NCBI GenBank assembly: GCA_009694735.1
Contig: SHUG01000010.1
Coordinates: forward strand, 1 to 39,870
DNA: 39,870 nt
Source of the DNA: Acidobacteriota bacterium
GTDB taxonomy: Bacteria > Acidobacteriota > Vicinamibacteria > Vicinamibacterales > UBA2999
Direction: 5' to 3'
Shown: in pieces, positions 7,505-20,181 of the stretch
Position numbering within the stretch: position 1 is the first letter of the stretch
Layout: each line of letters begins with the position of its first letter
Translations under genes and position numbers: made by a program
The notes under the pieces: generated by a model
Database searches by the model: none
What the model was told of the DNA's origin: nothing
Seen by the model: the letters and a program-made list of their open reading frames with translations, nothing else

Positions 7505-7512
7505 CCTTCGTG

Positions 7513-9975
7513 TCAAGGCATTCGTAGCGTCCGGCCTGTGAAAGTCCGTGCATCCACCGCGTTACCGTCCGTGGACAACTCAATCTGGCCCTCCTGGTCT
7601 GTCCTGAGTACCTGCGCCCCGGCTGCCCGGTAGCGGTCGAGAACGTATGGCACGGGGTGACCATGGGAATTGCCCCGGCCCACGCCGATCACCACCACGT
7701 CAGGCTTCATCGCATCGAGGAACTCCTGCGAGCTCGAGGTGCCGCTGCCATGGTGTGGCGACTTCAGGACCACGATCGGGAGCAGGTCCAGAGTTGGGAT
7801 CAGCGCCTGCTCCACTTCCCTGCCGATGTCGCCCGTGAGGAGCATCGATACCTGCCCGAAGCGCAACTCGATCACCAACGAGTCGTCATTCCTGACCTTC
7901 TGTCGCTCCCAGTCCGGCAACGGCGGATGGTGCACGCGCAGTTCAACTCCGCCCAGTTCCAGGCGATCGCCTTTCTGCAGCCATCGCCACGTCGCGCGAT
8001 GGCGGGCGGCGACGGTCTGGAGTTTCAATGTGGGATCGTGGCTCGCGACAAAGGCGCCGGCCCACACCTCTCTGGGAGCGAAGTCTTTCGCCAGCGATGC
8101 CGCGCCACCGATGTGATCGTGATCGCCGTGGGTAATGGCCAGGTAGTCCAGGCGGACAATCCCTCTCGCGCGGAGGGCGGGGCCGAGGACGCGGTCGCCG
8201 ATGTCGAAGTCGCCACGCGGCGACACGCCACCGGTATCGACCATCAGTGCGCGGCCGTTGGGCAGCGTCACCAGCATGGCATCGCCCTGGCCGACGTCCA
8301 TGACCGTGAGGTGGAGACGGCCATCGCCGAACGAGCGGGCCAGCGTTGGCGGCGCAAGGGCAATCCAGATGAACAACGCAAATGCTGACCACGAAGCAGA
8401 CGAATGAACAACACGAACGACGCGAAGAAAGGGGCCTTCGTGGTAAAAGACGGCGACGATCAGGCACACATAGTACGCGGCAATCACGCCGACGGATGGT
8501 GACGGCACGCGCCAGGTGAGCCACGGCGCCCAGTCCACCAGGGTAGCGGTGTCCACCAGTCCCCGCACGGCCCAGTGCGTAACCCAGCCCGCGGTGTGGG
8601 CCCCGCCGCCGATGCCCACCGCATCGAGCGCCGCGGTAATCATCGACGCCACCTGCACGATCGCCATGCAGGGCACGGCGATGAGGTTCAGCGCCAGGCC
8701 CGCGAGGGTCACTCGCTGGAAAATCAGTGCGCCGATCGGCATCAGTACTGCTTCGGCACAGGCCGACGCGACGATCAACATAGCAGGCCCGCGCAGCCAC
8801 GCGTGCGTTGGCCAGCCGACTCGTCCAGCGCCGACCACGATCGCCGCCGTGGCGCCGAAGGTGAGCCAGAATCCGACCTCGGCCACCGCCAGCGGCGTGA
8901 CGATCAGCACCGCGGCGGCCGTCAGCGCCATCGCGTGCAGAGGAGCGGTGCGCTGATCGATCGTGCGTAACGACAGGTAGATCGCCGCCATCACGGTGGC
9001 GCGCGTGACCGATGGTCCGCCACCCGCCACGTAGGCGTACCACACCAGCATGGCCACGGCGGCGCCCGCCGCCCAGCCGTCACGAATGCCCAGCCACCAC
9101 AGCGCGGCCAGGATGAGTCCGGCGAGGATCGCGATGTTGCCACCCGAGATGGCAATAACGTGGTACGTGCCGGCCTCTTGCAGCCGGCGCTCGACCTCGA
9201 TGTCGAGCGAACCGCGATCGCCGATCAAGATCGCGGTCGCCACCGCCGCCGACCGCGGATCGCGGACCGCGACGTGGTGCGCCATGGCGCGGCGCACGCT
9301 CGCCCTGATGGCGGCCGCGGTCTCATCGAACCAATGGCCCCGGCTCACCACTTCCACGAGCGCGGCGCTCTTGATCGATCCCACCAGCGCTACGCCCCGT
9401 CTGGCCAACAGCCGCTCCTGGTCGGGGACGCCGGCATTGAGATAACGGGCGGGACGCCGGAGCAGTGCAGCCGCCTTGACCCGGCGGCCGGCCCGCCACT
9501 CACCAACCGCGTCGGCCGCCAGCGTCCCGGTGACGGTTAACGACACGCCGCCGGTCGCCGGTTCAGGGCAGGGGCCAATCCAGATGCGCTCCACGTGCAG
9601 CCGCAGCAATGCCCCACTCTCCGTGACCGCGGCATCGGCCGCGAGGATTCCCTCGACGACGATCGGGGTGTCATGGCGAGGGGCATCGATGCCCTCGATG
9701 GCGAAGCCGCCGAGACGTTGTTCCAGCATCGTGCGGAGCGGCGGATGAAGTGCGGCGTCCTGCGCCGCGGAAGCCAGTAACGCACAGGCCGCAGCGAGGC
9801 CCGCTAGCGAACACCGGAGCGCCCACGTCTTCCTGTGGCGCGAAGCGCAGAGGAAGGCGACGATGCCCGACGCGGCAAGCAGCCAGCGGGCGAGCGGCAG
9901 CCAGGACGGGGGGCCGAACACACCTGCGGCGGTGCCCGCGGCAGTGGCAATGGCGAGAGCGAGGGAGAGAGGCAT
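7513..9975 (-). CDS. comEC: ComEC/Rec2 DNA-uptake channel protein
   Basis: The 820-aa inner-membrane protein is thought to carry single-stranded DNA into the cytoplasm during natural transformation. The N-terminal hydrophobic segments and OB-like DUF4131 region (about 1-210) precede the competence core with YHVIAISGGNIAILAG. Several membrane helices follow. The C-terminal metallo-beta-lactamase domain shows VMDVGQGDAMLV, ITHGDHDHIGGAA and LLTGDI, then KSPHHGSGTSSS. All three domains are intact. In the loop before the last membrane segment there are 19 codons derived from a palindromic repeat (8388-8444). It follows carB by 116 bp. PilT in the same window is consistent with a type IV pilus-based uptake machine. 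Confidence 0.95.
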   Translation of the reverse strand: MPLSLALAIATAAGTAAGVFGPPSWLPLARWLLAASGIVAFLCASRHRKTWALRCSLAGLAAACALLASAAQDAALHPPLRTMLEQRLGGFAIEGIDAPRHDTPIVVEGILAADAAVTESGALLRLHVERIWIGPCPEPATGGVSLTVTGTLAADAVGEWRAGRRVKAAALLRRPARYLNAGVPDQERLLARRGVALVGSIKSAALVEVVSRGHWFDETAAAIRASVRRAMAHHVAVRDPRSAAVATAILIGDRGSLDIEVERRLQEAGTYHVIAISGGNIAILAGLILAALWWLGIRDGWAAGAAVAMLVWYAYVAGGGPSVTRATVMAAIYLSLRTIDQRTAPLHAMALTAAAVLIVTPLAVAEVGFWLTFGATAAIVVGAGRVGWPTHAWLRGPAMLIVASACAEAVLMPIGALIFQRVTLAGLALNLIAVPCMAIVQVASMITAALDAVGIGGGAHTAGWVTHWAVRGLVDTATLVDWAPWLTWRVPSPSVGVIAAYYVCLIVAVFYHEGPFLRVVRVVHSSASWSAFALFIWIALAPPTLARSFGDGRLHLTVMDVGQGDAMLVTLPNGRALMVDTGGVSPRGDFDIGDRVLGPALRARGIVRLDYLAITHGDHDHIGGAASLAKDFAPREVWAGAFVASHDPTLKLQTVAARHRATWRWLQKGDRLELGGVELRVHHPPLPDWERQKVRNDDSLVIELRFGQVSMLLTGDIGREVEQALIPTLDLLPIVVLKSPHHGSGTSSSQEFLDAMKPDVVVIGVGRGNSHGHPVPYVLDRYRAAGAQVLRTDQEGQIELSTDGNAVDARTFTGRTLRMP
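8388..8444. repeat. Palindromic repeat inserted in frame within comEC
   Basis: The 57-bp segment is bounded by perfect 9-bp inverted arms, ACCACGAAG (8388-8396) and CTTCGTGGT (8436-8444). Inside it are degenerate copies of a CGAAC/CGAAG-spaced unit, as in the mazG-end palindrome. It is 19 codons long and keeps the comEC frame, encoding approximately YHEGPFLRVVRVVHSSASW between two hydrophobic segments. Confidence 0.65.
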
Positions 9976-10027
9976 GCCCCACTACATGCAAGCAGCGGGG
10001 CGCGCGAAATCAGGCGGGATCGAACAA

Positions 10028-10048
10028 CTGCGACTTCACAGGTCGCAG
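10028..10048 (-). terminator. Weak hairpin after carB
   Basis: In the 116-bp gap between carB and comEC, a perfect 7-bp stem (CTGCGAC, 7-nt loop, GTCGCAG) is followed on the minus strand by TTGTTCG. The T-tract is poor, so it might only attenuate read-through from carAB into comEC. The stem-loop also looks like a tRNA anticodon arm, but no tRNA is supported. Confidence 0.3.
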
Positions 10049-10091
10049 AAAATGCCACGCTTCGCCGGCGCCGGCATGGCGTTTCTTGCGA

Positions 10092-13361
<3,270 letters not shown>

Positions 13362-14495
13362 TTATTTCTTTTCCATTTCGTCGAGGAATTCCTGGAACAG
13401 ATAGTCGGCGTCGTGCGGTCCCGGCGAAGCCTCCGGGTGGTATTGCACCGAGAAGATCGGCTTGCTGATGTGGCGCAAGCCCTCGATGGTGCCGTCGTAC
13501 AGGTTGAGGTGGGTCACGCGCGCGGTGTCCGGCAGCGTCTCTGGATCCACGGAGAAACCGTGGTTCTGCGAGGTGATCTCGATCGCGCCGGTCTCCAGCT
13601 GCTTGACCGGATGGTTGGCGCCACGATGACCAAACTTCAGCTTGAAGGTCTTGGCGCCCATCGCCAGTCCCATCAACTGGTGACCGAGACAGATGCCGAA
13701 CATCGGCACGTCGGCGTCGATCAACTGCCTGACGTTGTCGACAGCGTAGGTCACGGCCGCCGGATCGCCCGGTCCGTTGCTGAGAAAGATGCCATCCGGC
13801 TCCCACGCCAGCACTTCGCTCGCCGGCGTCGAGGCCGGAAACACGCGCACCTGGCAGTTGTGGGCGGCCAGGCGGCGCAGGATGTTGGTCTTGATGCCGT
13901 AGTCGTAAGCCGCGACCTTTAGCGTGCGCTGGGCGCGGCGCAGCGGCGCCAGGCCGAAGCTGCTACCGGTCACCGCGTCGGCGAGCGAGGTCTCGAAATC
14001 GTAGGCCTCGGCGGTGGTGACGTCCTTCACCAGGTCGCTGCCTGCCATGTGCGGCACGCGCCGCGCGCGCTCCACCAACTCCGCCGGCGCCACCGAACCG
14101 GTGGCGATGACACCACGCATCACGCCGGATGATCGCAGCGCCCTGGTCAGCGCCCGGGTGTCGACGTCGCCGATGGCGACAATATTGTGGCGCACCAGGT
14201 AGCCGCGCAGCGTGCCGGTGGCGCGCCAGTTGCTCGAGATCGGCGAGGCATCGCGCATCACGAACCCGGCCACTTGCGGCTTCGACGATTCGGTGTCGGC
14301 GCTGGCCACGCCGTAGTTGCCGATCTGCGGCGCGGTCATGGTGACGATTTGCCCGGCGTAGGACGGATCGGTGAGGATCTCCTGGTACCCGGTCATGCTC
14401 GTGTTGAACACCACTTCGCCGGCCGTCTCACCCGGTGCGCCCGCCGAGACACCCTGAAACCAGGTGCCGTTTTCCAGTGCCAGAATCGCGTTCAT
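13362..14495 (-). CDS. carA: Carbamoyl-phosphate synthase small subunit (glutaminase)
   Basis: The 377-aa subunit releases ammonia from glutamine for CarB. The N-terminal CPSase domain includes [26 protein letters not shown]. The C-terminal class I glutamine amidotransferase shows the nucleophile elbow [15 protein letters not shown] (catalytic Cys), and [12 protein letters not shown] supplies the catalytic His and Glu. The ATG is 2 nt after the TAG of the upstream PEGA gene, with a GGAG ribosome site overlapping that stop, so the two are co-translated. It abuts carB directly. Confidence 0.98.
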   Translation of the reverse strand: MNAILALENGTWFQGVSAGAPGETAGEVVFNTSMTGYQEILTDPSYAGQIVTMTAPQIGNYGVASADTESSKPQVAGFVMRDASPISSNWRATGTLRGYLVRHNIVAIGDVDTRALTRALRSSGVMRGVIATGSVAPAELVERARRVPHMAGSDLVKDVTTAEAYDFETSLADAVTGSSFGLAPLRRAQRTLKVAAYDYGIKTNILRRLAAHNCQVRVFPASTPASEVLAWEPDGIFLSNGPGDPAAVTYAVDNVRQLIDADVPMFGICLGHQLMGLAMGAKTFKLKFGHRGANHPVKQLETGAIEITSQNHGFSVDPETLPDTARVTHLNLYDGTIEGLRHISKPIFSVQYHPEASPGPHDADYLFQEFLDEMEKK

Positions 14496-14497
14496 CC

Positions 14498-16057
14498 CTA
14501 CTCCTGTACGCTCAACGAGGCGGCCGCGCGCGTACGCTCACCGGCAACCACGCGTACCGTGGTGGCAAAAGGCTGGTAGCCGGCCAGCGAGAGATTGACG
14601 CGGTAGTCACCCGGCGCCAGGGCGGCAATCGTCGCCGGCGTGACGCCGCGCGGCTGGCCATCGATCGTCACCGCTGCCCCGGACGGGCGCGACTCGACGA
14701 TCAGCGTCCCGGTCGACGCCGCGGCCGGTCCGCCTGCGCCAGCCTGCGATCCCGCGGGCTTCGGCGCGATCGCGCCGGAGCGGCCCGCGGCCGCGGAGGC
14801 GGCGGCCGTCAAGCGAATCTCAAGCGATCGCGAGGGTCGCGTGCGGGTCAACACCACCCGGCGTTCTTCGGCGATGTAGCCGCGCCGCGCCACTGCGATC
14901 GTACGCGATCCGAGCGCGAGATCGCGCAGCGCCACCGGTGTGGTGCCCCGGGCGACGCCATCCACTGCCACGCTCGCCCCGCCCGGGGTCGAACGAACTA
15001 ACAGACGCCCGACATTTGCAGGCTCGCCTTCGCGGCCGAAGGCCGCTCCGGCGAGGTCTCGCCGAAGCTCGCCAGTTTCTGAGCGAGCGGAGGCGGAGGC
15101 ATCACGTGCGGCGGGTGCGGAAGGCAGCGCAGTTTCAGTTCCGGGTGTCGCGGCACCTGACGCACCTGACGCACTCGACGCACCCGCCAAGGGCCCAGAC
15201 TGCAGGGCTCTTGGCTTCGCCATGTAGCCGGCGGCAAAGCCCACGACCATGCCAACCAGCATGGTCACGATCAGCATGCCGCCGCTGAATCGATCGGCCT
15301 GCCTGGGCGCTGGGGTGTAGGCGGCGCTCGGTTGCCAGGAGGGCACCGGTTCCACCAGTGGCGACAACGTGGGTTCGAACGGTGCGAATCGCGGTTCCTC
15401 GATCAGCCGTTCGGGCTCGACGTGCGAGTCCACATTGATGGGATCGGCCTGCAAATGGGCCGGAGCCGGTTCCGGCAGAAAGCCCGGGGCCAGCATGTCA
15501 TCGTCGCTGGTCGTTGCGAGCGGCAGCATGGGGATGACCGTGGCGGCCAGGGCGCTGCAAAAGGCCGGGCACGACGCAAAGCGAGCCGTGGCTTCGGGCG
15601 CCAGCGCGCGCGTGAAGACTGTCGACATCGCGTCGCGATCGACCCCGGGCAGGGTGCGCACGTCGACTGGCCGCACGGCCGGCCCTGAGATTGGGCGGCC
15701 GAACAACCATTCGTAGGCAATGGCCGCGAGCGCAAATTGGTCCGACGCGGCCGTCGCGGCGCCGCCGGCGACCACCTCCGGGGCGGCATACGGCGGCCGA
15801 ACCGGCGGGGCGGCGGCTGCGTCGACCTCCGCGCCGAGGCCGGTGACGTGCGTGCTGTCAGCACCGACGAAAATGTGTTGGGGATGAAGGGAGCCGTGAA
15901 CCTGGCCAACGCCGTGCGCGTCGTCCAATGCGCCGGCAATCACCCGAAGGCGCGGCAACAGGTCGTCAATCGCCGCGGGACCGTAGTCGCGCAAGGCCGC
16001 TTCGAGAGAGTCGCCGTCCACTACGTCTGTAACCAAATACAGTGCTGGCTCATCCAA
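14498..16057 (-). CDS. Degenerate kinase C-lobe, membrane segment and two PEGA domains
   Basis: The 519-aa protein opens with what looks like the hinge and C-lobe of a Ser/Thr kinase: [17 protein letters not shown], then [13 protein letters not shown] where HRDLKPxNIL is expected, VTGLG where DFG is expected, YAAPEV (APE) and [17 protein letters not shown]. The catalytic Asp, Lys and Asn and the DFG Asp are all replaced, so it should be inactive. No glycine loop or VAIK precedes it; the frame meets a stop 17 codons upstream of the TTG at 16057. A membrane helix lies at about 259-279, then an Ala/Ser-rich linker and two PEGA domains (about 350-416, 450-517), probably outside the membrane. It sits directly before carA; whether that matters is unknown. 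Confidence 0.75.
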   Translation of the reverse strand: MDEPALYLVTDVVDGDSLEAALRDYGPAAIDDLLPRLRVIAGALDDAHGVGQVHGSLHPQHIFVGADSTHVTGLGAEVDAAAAPPVRPPYAAPEVVAGGAATAASDQFALAAIAYEWLFGRPISGPAVRPVDVRTLPGVDRDAMSTVFTRALAPEATARFASCPAFCSALAATVIPMLPLATTSDDDMLAPGFLPEPAPAHLQADPINVDSHVEPERLIEEPRFAPFEPTLSPLVEPVPSWQPSAAYTPAPRQADRFSGGMLIVTMLVGMVVGFAAGYMAKPRALQSGPLAGASSASGASGAATPGTETALPSAPAARDASASARSETGELRRDLAGAAFGREGEPANVGRLLVRSTPGGASVAVDGVARGTTPVALRDLALGSRTIAVARRGYIAEERRVVLTRTRPSRSLEIRLTAAASAAAGRSGAIAPKPAGSQAGAGGPAAASTGTLIVESRPSGAAVTIDGQPRGVTPATIAALAPGDYRVNLSLAGYQPFATTVRVVAGERTRAAASLSVQE

Positions 16058-16105
16058 CCCTCCAGCCGCGTGCCATGAGCCTTTTCGTTCACTTGTCGAT
16101 TCCCA

Positions 16106-16114
16106 ATGTTATCA
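16106..16114 (-). promoter_or_regulatory. Possible extended -10 for the PEGA-carAB operon
   Basis: The minus strand reads TGATAACAT (16114-16106), an extended -10 of the same form as the TGCTAACAT box of the MBL gene. A transcript would begin near 16099, giving a leader of about 40 nt that includes GGAGG just before the TTG start at 16057. The same bases contain the first possible ATG of bshC on the plus strand, which casts doubt on that ATG. Confidence 0.35.
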
Positions 16115-17806
16115 CGCACGGTTGACAGTGTTAGTGACCGTTTGAGACAGTACGGGGCGGTGCCATCCGACGTCTCGCCCGTCTCCGCCTCATTGGCGGT
16201 GGACATTCGTACATTCCCGTGGATTCGGCGACTGGCGTCCGACTACGCGTTCGCGTACGCGAACGTGGCGCCGTTCTTCGCCGGCGATCCCGCCACCCCT
16301 GACGCCTGGGCCGATACCATCCGGCGCTCGCAGAGCTATGCCCGTCAACCGGCCCAGATTGCGCGCGTCATCGCGGATCAACAGCAGCGGCGCGGCGCGC
16401 CGGCCGCCTCGCGCGCCTCGGGCGCCCGGCTCGCCGACCCCGCCACACGGGTCGTCATCACGGGCCAACAAGCCGGCTTGTTCGGCGGACCCCTCTTCAC
16501 GCTGCTCAAGGCCCTCACGGCCATGAAGCTGGCAGCCAAGGTGGAGCGCGAGCACCACGTGCCGGTGGTACCGGTCTTCTGGATTGACGCCGAAGACCAC
16601 GACTGGCCGGAAGTGAGCGGGTGTACGGTGCTCGACGCCGAACTGGCGCCCTCGTCCATCCGGCTGGCAGATCTCGACGGCGCCGGCCACCTCCCCATTG
16701 CGCGGCTCTCGCTCACCACCGACAGCGCGACGGCGGTCGATCGACTCGACGCCGCCCTGCCCGATTCTGAATTCAAGGCCAGCATCATCGCGTCGCTGCG
16801 TAAGGCGTATGCGCCAGGCACGAGCATGGCCACGGCCTTCGGGACCTGGATTGAAGAGGTGCTCGGGCCGCACGGCCTTGTGGTGTACGACTCGTCCGAC
16901 GTGGCCGCCAAACCGTTGGCTCGCGACGTGTTCGTGACCGAAGTCAGCCAGCCGGGCAACACCGCACGCATCGCCGCGCGCGCCGGGGAGGCCCTGGTGG
17001 CGAAGGGCTATCACGCCCAGGCGACCCTGGCCGACGGCACGGTGTCGCTGTTTCACCTCAACGCCGAACGCGCGCCGGTCCGCATCGACGGCAACCGGGC
17101 GTTCATCGGCGATCGCGAGCTCAGCCGGCCGCAGCTGGTCGACGAAGCGACGGAGCACCCCGAACACTTCAGCCCCAACGTCTTGCTCCGGCCGATTGTC
17201 CAGGACACGGTGTTCCCGACGATTTGTTATGTGGCCGGACCGAATGAACTGGCGTATCTCGGTCAGCTCAAAGGGGTCTACGCGCACTTCGGCGTGCCGA
17301 TGCCATTGATGTATCAACGCGCCACGGCGACACTGGCCGATTCGGCCACCGTCCGCTTCCTGAATAAGTACCAGCTACCGCTGACGGCGCTCAGGGCGCA
17401 GGATGAAGCGACGCTGAACCAGTTGCTGGAGAGCCAGCTGCCGCCCTCCGTGGAGCAATCGCTCGCGGCGGCGGCGGCGGCCATCAACGAGCGCATGGCC
17501 GCGGTGGCGGCGGCGGTGCCGCAGATTGACCCCACGCTCGAGGGCACCGTCAAGTCGACGCTCGGCAAGCTGCAGCACGAAGTGCAGTCACTGCACAACA
17601 AGGTGATTCAGGCGGCCAAGCGGCGTGACGAGACGCTGCGCCGCCAGTTCCAGCGCGCGCAGGCCCTGACCTTCCCGCAGGGCCACCCGCAGGAGCGTGA
17701 AGTCGGGTTCGTGTGGTTCCTGAACCGCTACGGCCCCGCCCTGGTGGACCGGCTGATCGATGAGCTGCCGCTCGAGATGGGCCACCACTGGGTCCTGACG
17801 ATTTGA
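16106..17806 (+). CDS. bshC: Putative bacillithiol-synthesis cysteine-adding enzyme BshC
   Basis: The protein is up to 566 aa. BshC is the last enzyme of bacillithiol synthesis, thought to attach cysteine to GlcN-malate. Family blocks include VITGQQAGLFGGPLFTLLKA, VPVFWIDAEDHDW, SPNVLLRPIVQDTVFPTI and YVAGPNELAYLGQL. A predicted coiled coil (about 410-500) carries the LQHEVQSLHNKVIQAAKRRD segment, then QEREVGFVWFLNRYG. The start is uncertain: the ATG at 16106 overlaps a possible promoter, and a GTG at 16199 would begin at VDIRTFPWIRRLA, where family similarity seems to start. It overlaps the next gene by 4 bp. bshA and bshB are not in the window. Confidence 0.88.
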   Translation: MLSRTVDSVSDRLRQYGAVPSDVSPVSASLAVDIRTFPWIRRLASDYAFAYANVAPFFAGDPATPDAWADTIRRSQSYARQPAQIARVIADQQQRRGAPAASRASGARLADPATRVVITGQQAGLFGGPLFTLLKALTAMKLAAKVEREHHVPVVPVFWIDAEDHDWPEVSGCTVLDAELAPSSIRLADLDGAGHLPIARLSLTTDSATAVDRLDAALPDSEFKASIIASLRKAYAPGTSMATAFGTWIEEVLGPHGLVVYDSSDVAAKPLARDVFVTEVSQPGNTARIAARAGEALVAKGYHAQATLADGTVSLFHLNAERAPVRIDGNRAFIGDRELSRPQLVDEATEHPEHFSPNVLLRPIVQDTVFPTICYVAGPNELAYLGQLKGVYAHFGVPMPLMYQRATATLADSATVRFLNKYQLPLTALRAQDEATLNQLLESQLPPSVEQSLAAAAAAINERMAAVAAAVPQIDPTLEGTVKSTLGKLQHEVQSLHNKVIQAAKRRDETLRRQFQRAQALTFPQGHPQEREVGFVWFLNRYGPALVDRLIDELPLEMGHHWVLTI

Positions 17807-20142
17807 AGAAGCGAGCGAAGAACACCGGCTGGCGCCGGCACATCTACCTTGGCCTCGGCCTGGCCGCGGTGCTCACGCTGGGCACCCTCGCCTATCTTTA
17901 CGTGTCGTACGGCCGGATTATCGATGCCCGGCTGCACGGCGAGCGCGACCGCACCGTGGCCCGCGTGTTCGGTCGGCCGCTCACGCTGCAGACCGGCCAG
18001 AACCTCTCCCCAGCCGAGCTCGTCGCGCGGCTCAACGATGTCGGCTACGCGCAGCGCTCGCGCGTCGAGCAGCCGGGTGAGTTCGCGATCGACCGGAACA
18101 CGGTCGTCCTGATCTCTCGCGGCGGCGACCAAGCGGGCAAGCCGCTCACGGTGTCGTTTCCCGAGCCACCGGCCGTCAAGAAGAAGTCCGCCACCCCGCC
18201 GCCGGTCGCCCAGCGCGTGGCGACGTTGCAGGCCGGGGGAAAAGCGGTGGATCGCGTCACACTCGACGCGCCGCTGCTGACCGGCTTGATGACCGGGACG
18301 CGCGAGAAGCGCCGGCGCGTGGCGCTTGATGTCATTCCCGCCCGCATGCAGGAAGCGGTGCTGGCGATCGAGGACCGCCGCTTCTATTACCACCCAGGCG
18401 TCGATCCCATCCGCATGGTGGGCGCGTTGTTGAGCAACCTGTTTAGCGACCGGGCCTACCTGTCTGGCGCCAGCACCATTACGCAGCAGCTCGCGCGCAA
18501 TTTCTTCCTGACCGACGAAATGGCCAGTGAGCAGCAGACCCGCCAACGCTCGCTGCGCCGCAAGGTCCTCGAGCAGTTCATGGCGGTGATCCTTGAGACC
18601 AAGGCCACCAAGGACGAGATCCTCGAGCTGTACCTTAATGACGTTTACCTCGGGCACCGCGGGTCGTTTGCCTTGCACGGGGTCGCCGAGGCGGCGAAGA
18701 TCTTCTTCGGCAAGGACGTCCGCAACCTGACGCTCAGCGAATCGGCGCTGGTCGCCGGCGTTATCCAATCACCGTTCTTTCACTCCCCCTTCAACAACCC
18801 CGAGCGCGCGCGTGACCGCCGCAACGTCGTGCTGCGGGCCATGGCCGATGCCGGCTACATCACCGCCGACGCGGCCGAGCGCGCGACCAGGGAACCGGTG
18901 GTGGTGGTGGCGCGCGCCGTCGACAACGAAGCGCCCTACTTCGTGGACTACCTGGGGGCCGCGCTGGACGAGTCGTTTCCGGGCGTGACGTCGAAGCCCG
19001 GCGTGCTCGACCTCTACACCACGCTCGATCTCAACCTGCAGCGCCACGCGCAGGACGCCGTCCGCGAAGGCATCGCCAAGGTTGATGCCACCCTCGCGCG
19101 CCGAAAACGCGGCCCGCGCCGCGTGGCACAGGCGGCGCTGGTGGCCATCGATCCGCGCACCGGCGAGATCCTGGCGTTCATCGGCGGCCGCTCGTACAAC
19201 CAGTCGCAGTTCAACCGCGCCGCCAATGCCCGGCGCCAGATGGGCTCAACCTTCAAGCCCTTCGTCTACCTCGCCGCCTTCGAAAAAGCCGCCGACGAGG
19301 GCGGCGACCTCACCCCAGCCACGATCGTCCACGACGAACCGACGACCTGGAGCTTTGACCACCAGGAGTGGTCGCCGCGCAACTACGACGGCGAGTACGA
19401 CGGGGGCATCACCTTGCGGCGCGCGCTGGCCATGTCGCGCAACATCGCCACCGTCAAGGTCGCCGAACAGACCGGCTACGACAAGGTCGTGGCGCTGTGG
19501 CGAAAGACCAAGATCGGCGAGCAAGACCAGGTGAAGCCGTATCCATCGGTCGCCCTCGGCGTCGTCGAGCTGACGCCGCTCGAAGTGGCCGAAGCCTACA
19601 CGGTGTTTCCGAATAACGGCACCATCAAGAAGCTGAGGTCGATCGTTCACGTGCAAAGCGGCGAGCACGACGCCAGGCCCACGGTGGCGGCCGGGCCGAG
19701 CGTGGCGCGGCCGGCCGCCGCGTTCCTGGTCACACACATGCTCCGTAGCGTCTTGAACGAAGGCACCGGCGCCAGTGCCCGTAGCGCGGGCTTCACGCTC
19801 GACGCCGCCGGCAAGACGGGCACCACCAACGACCTGCGCGATGCCTGGTTCGTGGGCTTCACACCGGAGCTGCTCACCGTGGTGTGGGTGGGCCTCGACG
19901 ACAACCAGCCGCTCGGCCTGAGCGGGTCGCAGGCGGCACTGCCGATCTGGACGTCGTTCATGATGAAGGCGCTCGCCGGCCACCCCAACGTCGGCTTCTC
20001 GGCACCCGCCGGCGTCAGTTTCGTCGAAGTCGACCGCGATACCGGCAAGATTGCGACACCCGCCTGCCCCCGCGTCACGCTGGAAGCCTTCCTTTCAGGC
20101 ACCGAGCCGCTCGCCAGCTGCGAGCTGCATCGATTCCAGTAG
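17803..20142 (+). CDS. Class A penicillin-binding protein (PBP1-type)
   Basis: The 779-aa bifunctional enzyme polymerises and cross-links peptidoglycan. There is a short cytoplasmic tail, a membrane anchor (about 15-36), a small domain of UB2H type (about 50-125) as in PBP1b, a GT51 glycosyltransferase with catalytic E190 in AIEDRRFYYHPGVD and GASTITQQLARN, then a transpeptidase with S482-x-x-K485 (GSTFKPF), SRN (545-547) and KTGTT (671-675). All catalytic motifs are present. The start is a TTG at 17803 whose last bases overlap the bshC TGA (TTGA), so it is translated by coupling. A terminator-like hairpin follows the stop by about 20 bp. Confidence 0.95.
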   Translation: MKKRAKNTGWRRHIYLGLGLAAVLTLGTLAYLYVSYGRIIDARLHGERDRTVARVFGRPLTLQTGQNLSPAELVARLNDVGYAQRSRVEQPGEFAIDRNTVVLISRGGDQAGKPLTVSFPEPPAVKKKSATPPPVAQRVATLQAGGKAVDRVTLDAPLLTGLMTGTREKRRRVALDVIPARMQEAVLAIEDRRFYYHPGVDPIRMVGALLSNLFSDRAYLSGASTITQQLARNFFLTDEMASEQQTRQRSLRRKVLEQFMAVILETKATKDEILELYLNDVYLGHRGSFALHGVAEAAKIFFGKDVRNLTLSESALVAGVIQSPFFHSPFNNPERARDRRNVVLRAMADAGYITADAAERATREPVVVVARAVDNEAPYFVDYLGAALDESFPGVTSKPGVLDLYTTLDLNLQRHAQDAVREGIAKVDATLARRKRGPRRVAQAALVAIDPRTGEILAFIGGRSYNQSQFNRAANARRQMGSTFKPFVYLAAFEKAADEGGDLTPATIVHDEPTTWSFDHQEWSPRNYDGEYDGGITLRRALAMSRNIATVKVAEQTGYDKVVALWRKTKIGEQDQVKPYPSVALGVVELTPLEVAEAYTVFPNNGTIKKLRSIVHVQSGEHDARPTVAAGPSVARPAAAFLVTHMLRSVLNEGTGASARSAGFTLDAAGKTGTTNDLRDAWFVGFTPELLTVVWVGLDDNQPLGLSGSQAALPIWTSFMMKALAGHPNVGFSAPAGVSFVEVDRDTGKIATPACPRVTLEAFLSGTEPLASCELHRFQ

Positions 20143-20155
20143 GTTGGTTGCCCAG

Positions 20156-20178
20156 CGCGACCGCCGCGCGGCGTTTTT
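20156..20178 (+). terminator. Intrinsic terminator of the bshC-PBP unit
   Basis: A GC-rich self-complementary segment (GCGCGACCGCCGCGC, or alternatively CGCCGCGCGGCG) is followed directly by TTTTTG. It begins 14 bp after the PBP stop codon. This is the best-formed rho-independent terminator in the left half of the window. Confidence 0.6.
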
Positions 20179-20181
20179 GAG

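Noticed and set aside
10014-10048. tRNA-like fragment: an anticodon-arm-like stem-loop (GTG on minus, CAC on plus) next to TTCGATCCCGCC
   Set aside because: No acceptor stem, D arm or proper T stem can be formed on either strand; kept only as a weak hairpin after carB.
16122-16127. TTGACA, a perfect sigma70 -35 hexamer near the bshC start
   Set aside because: No acceptable -10 lies 16-18 bp downstream, so it is probably chance.
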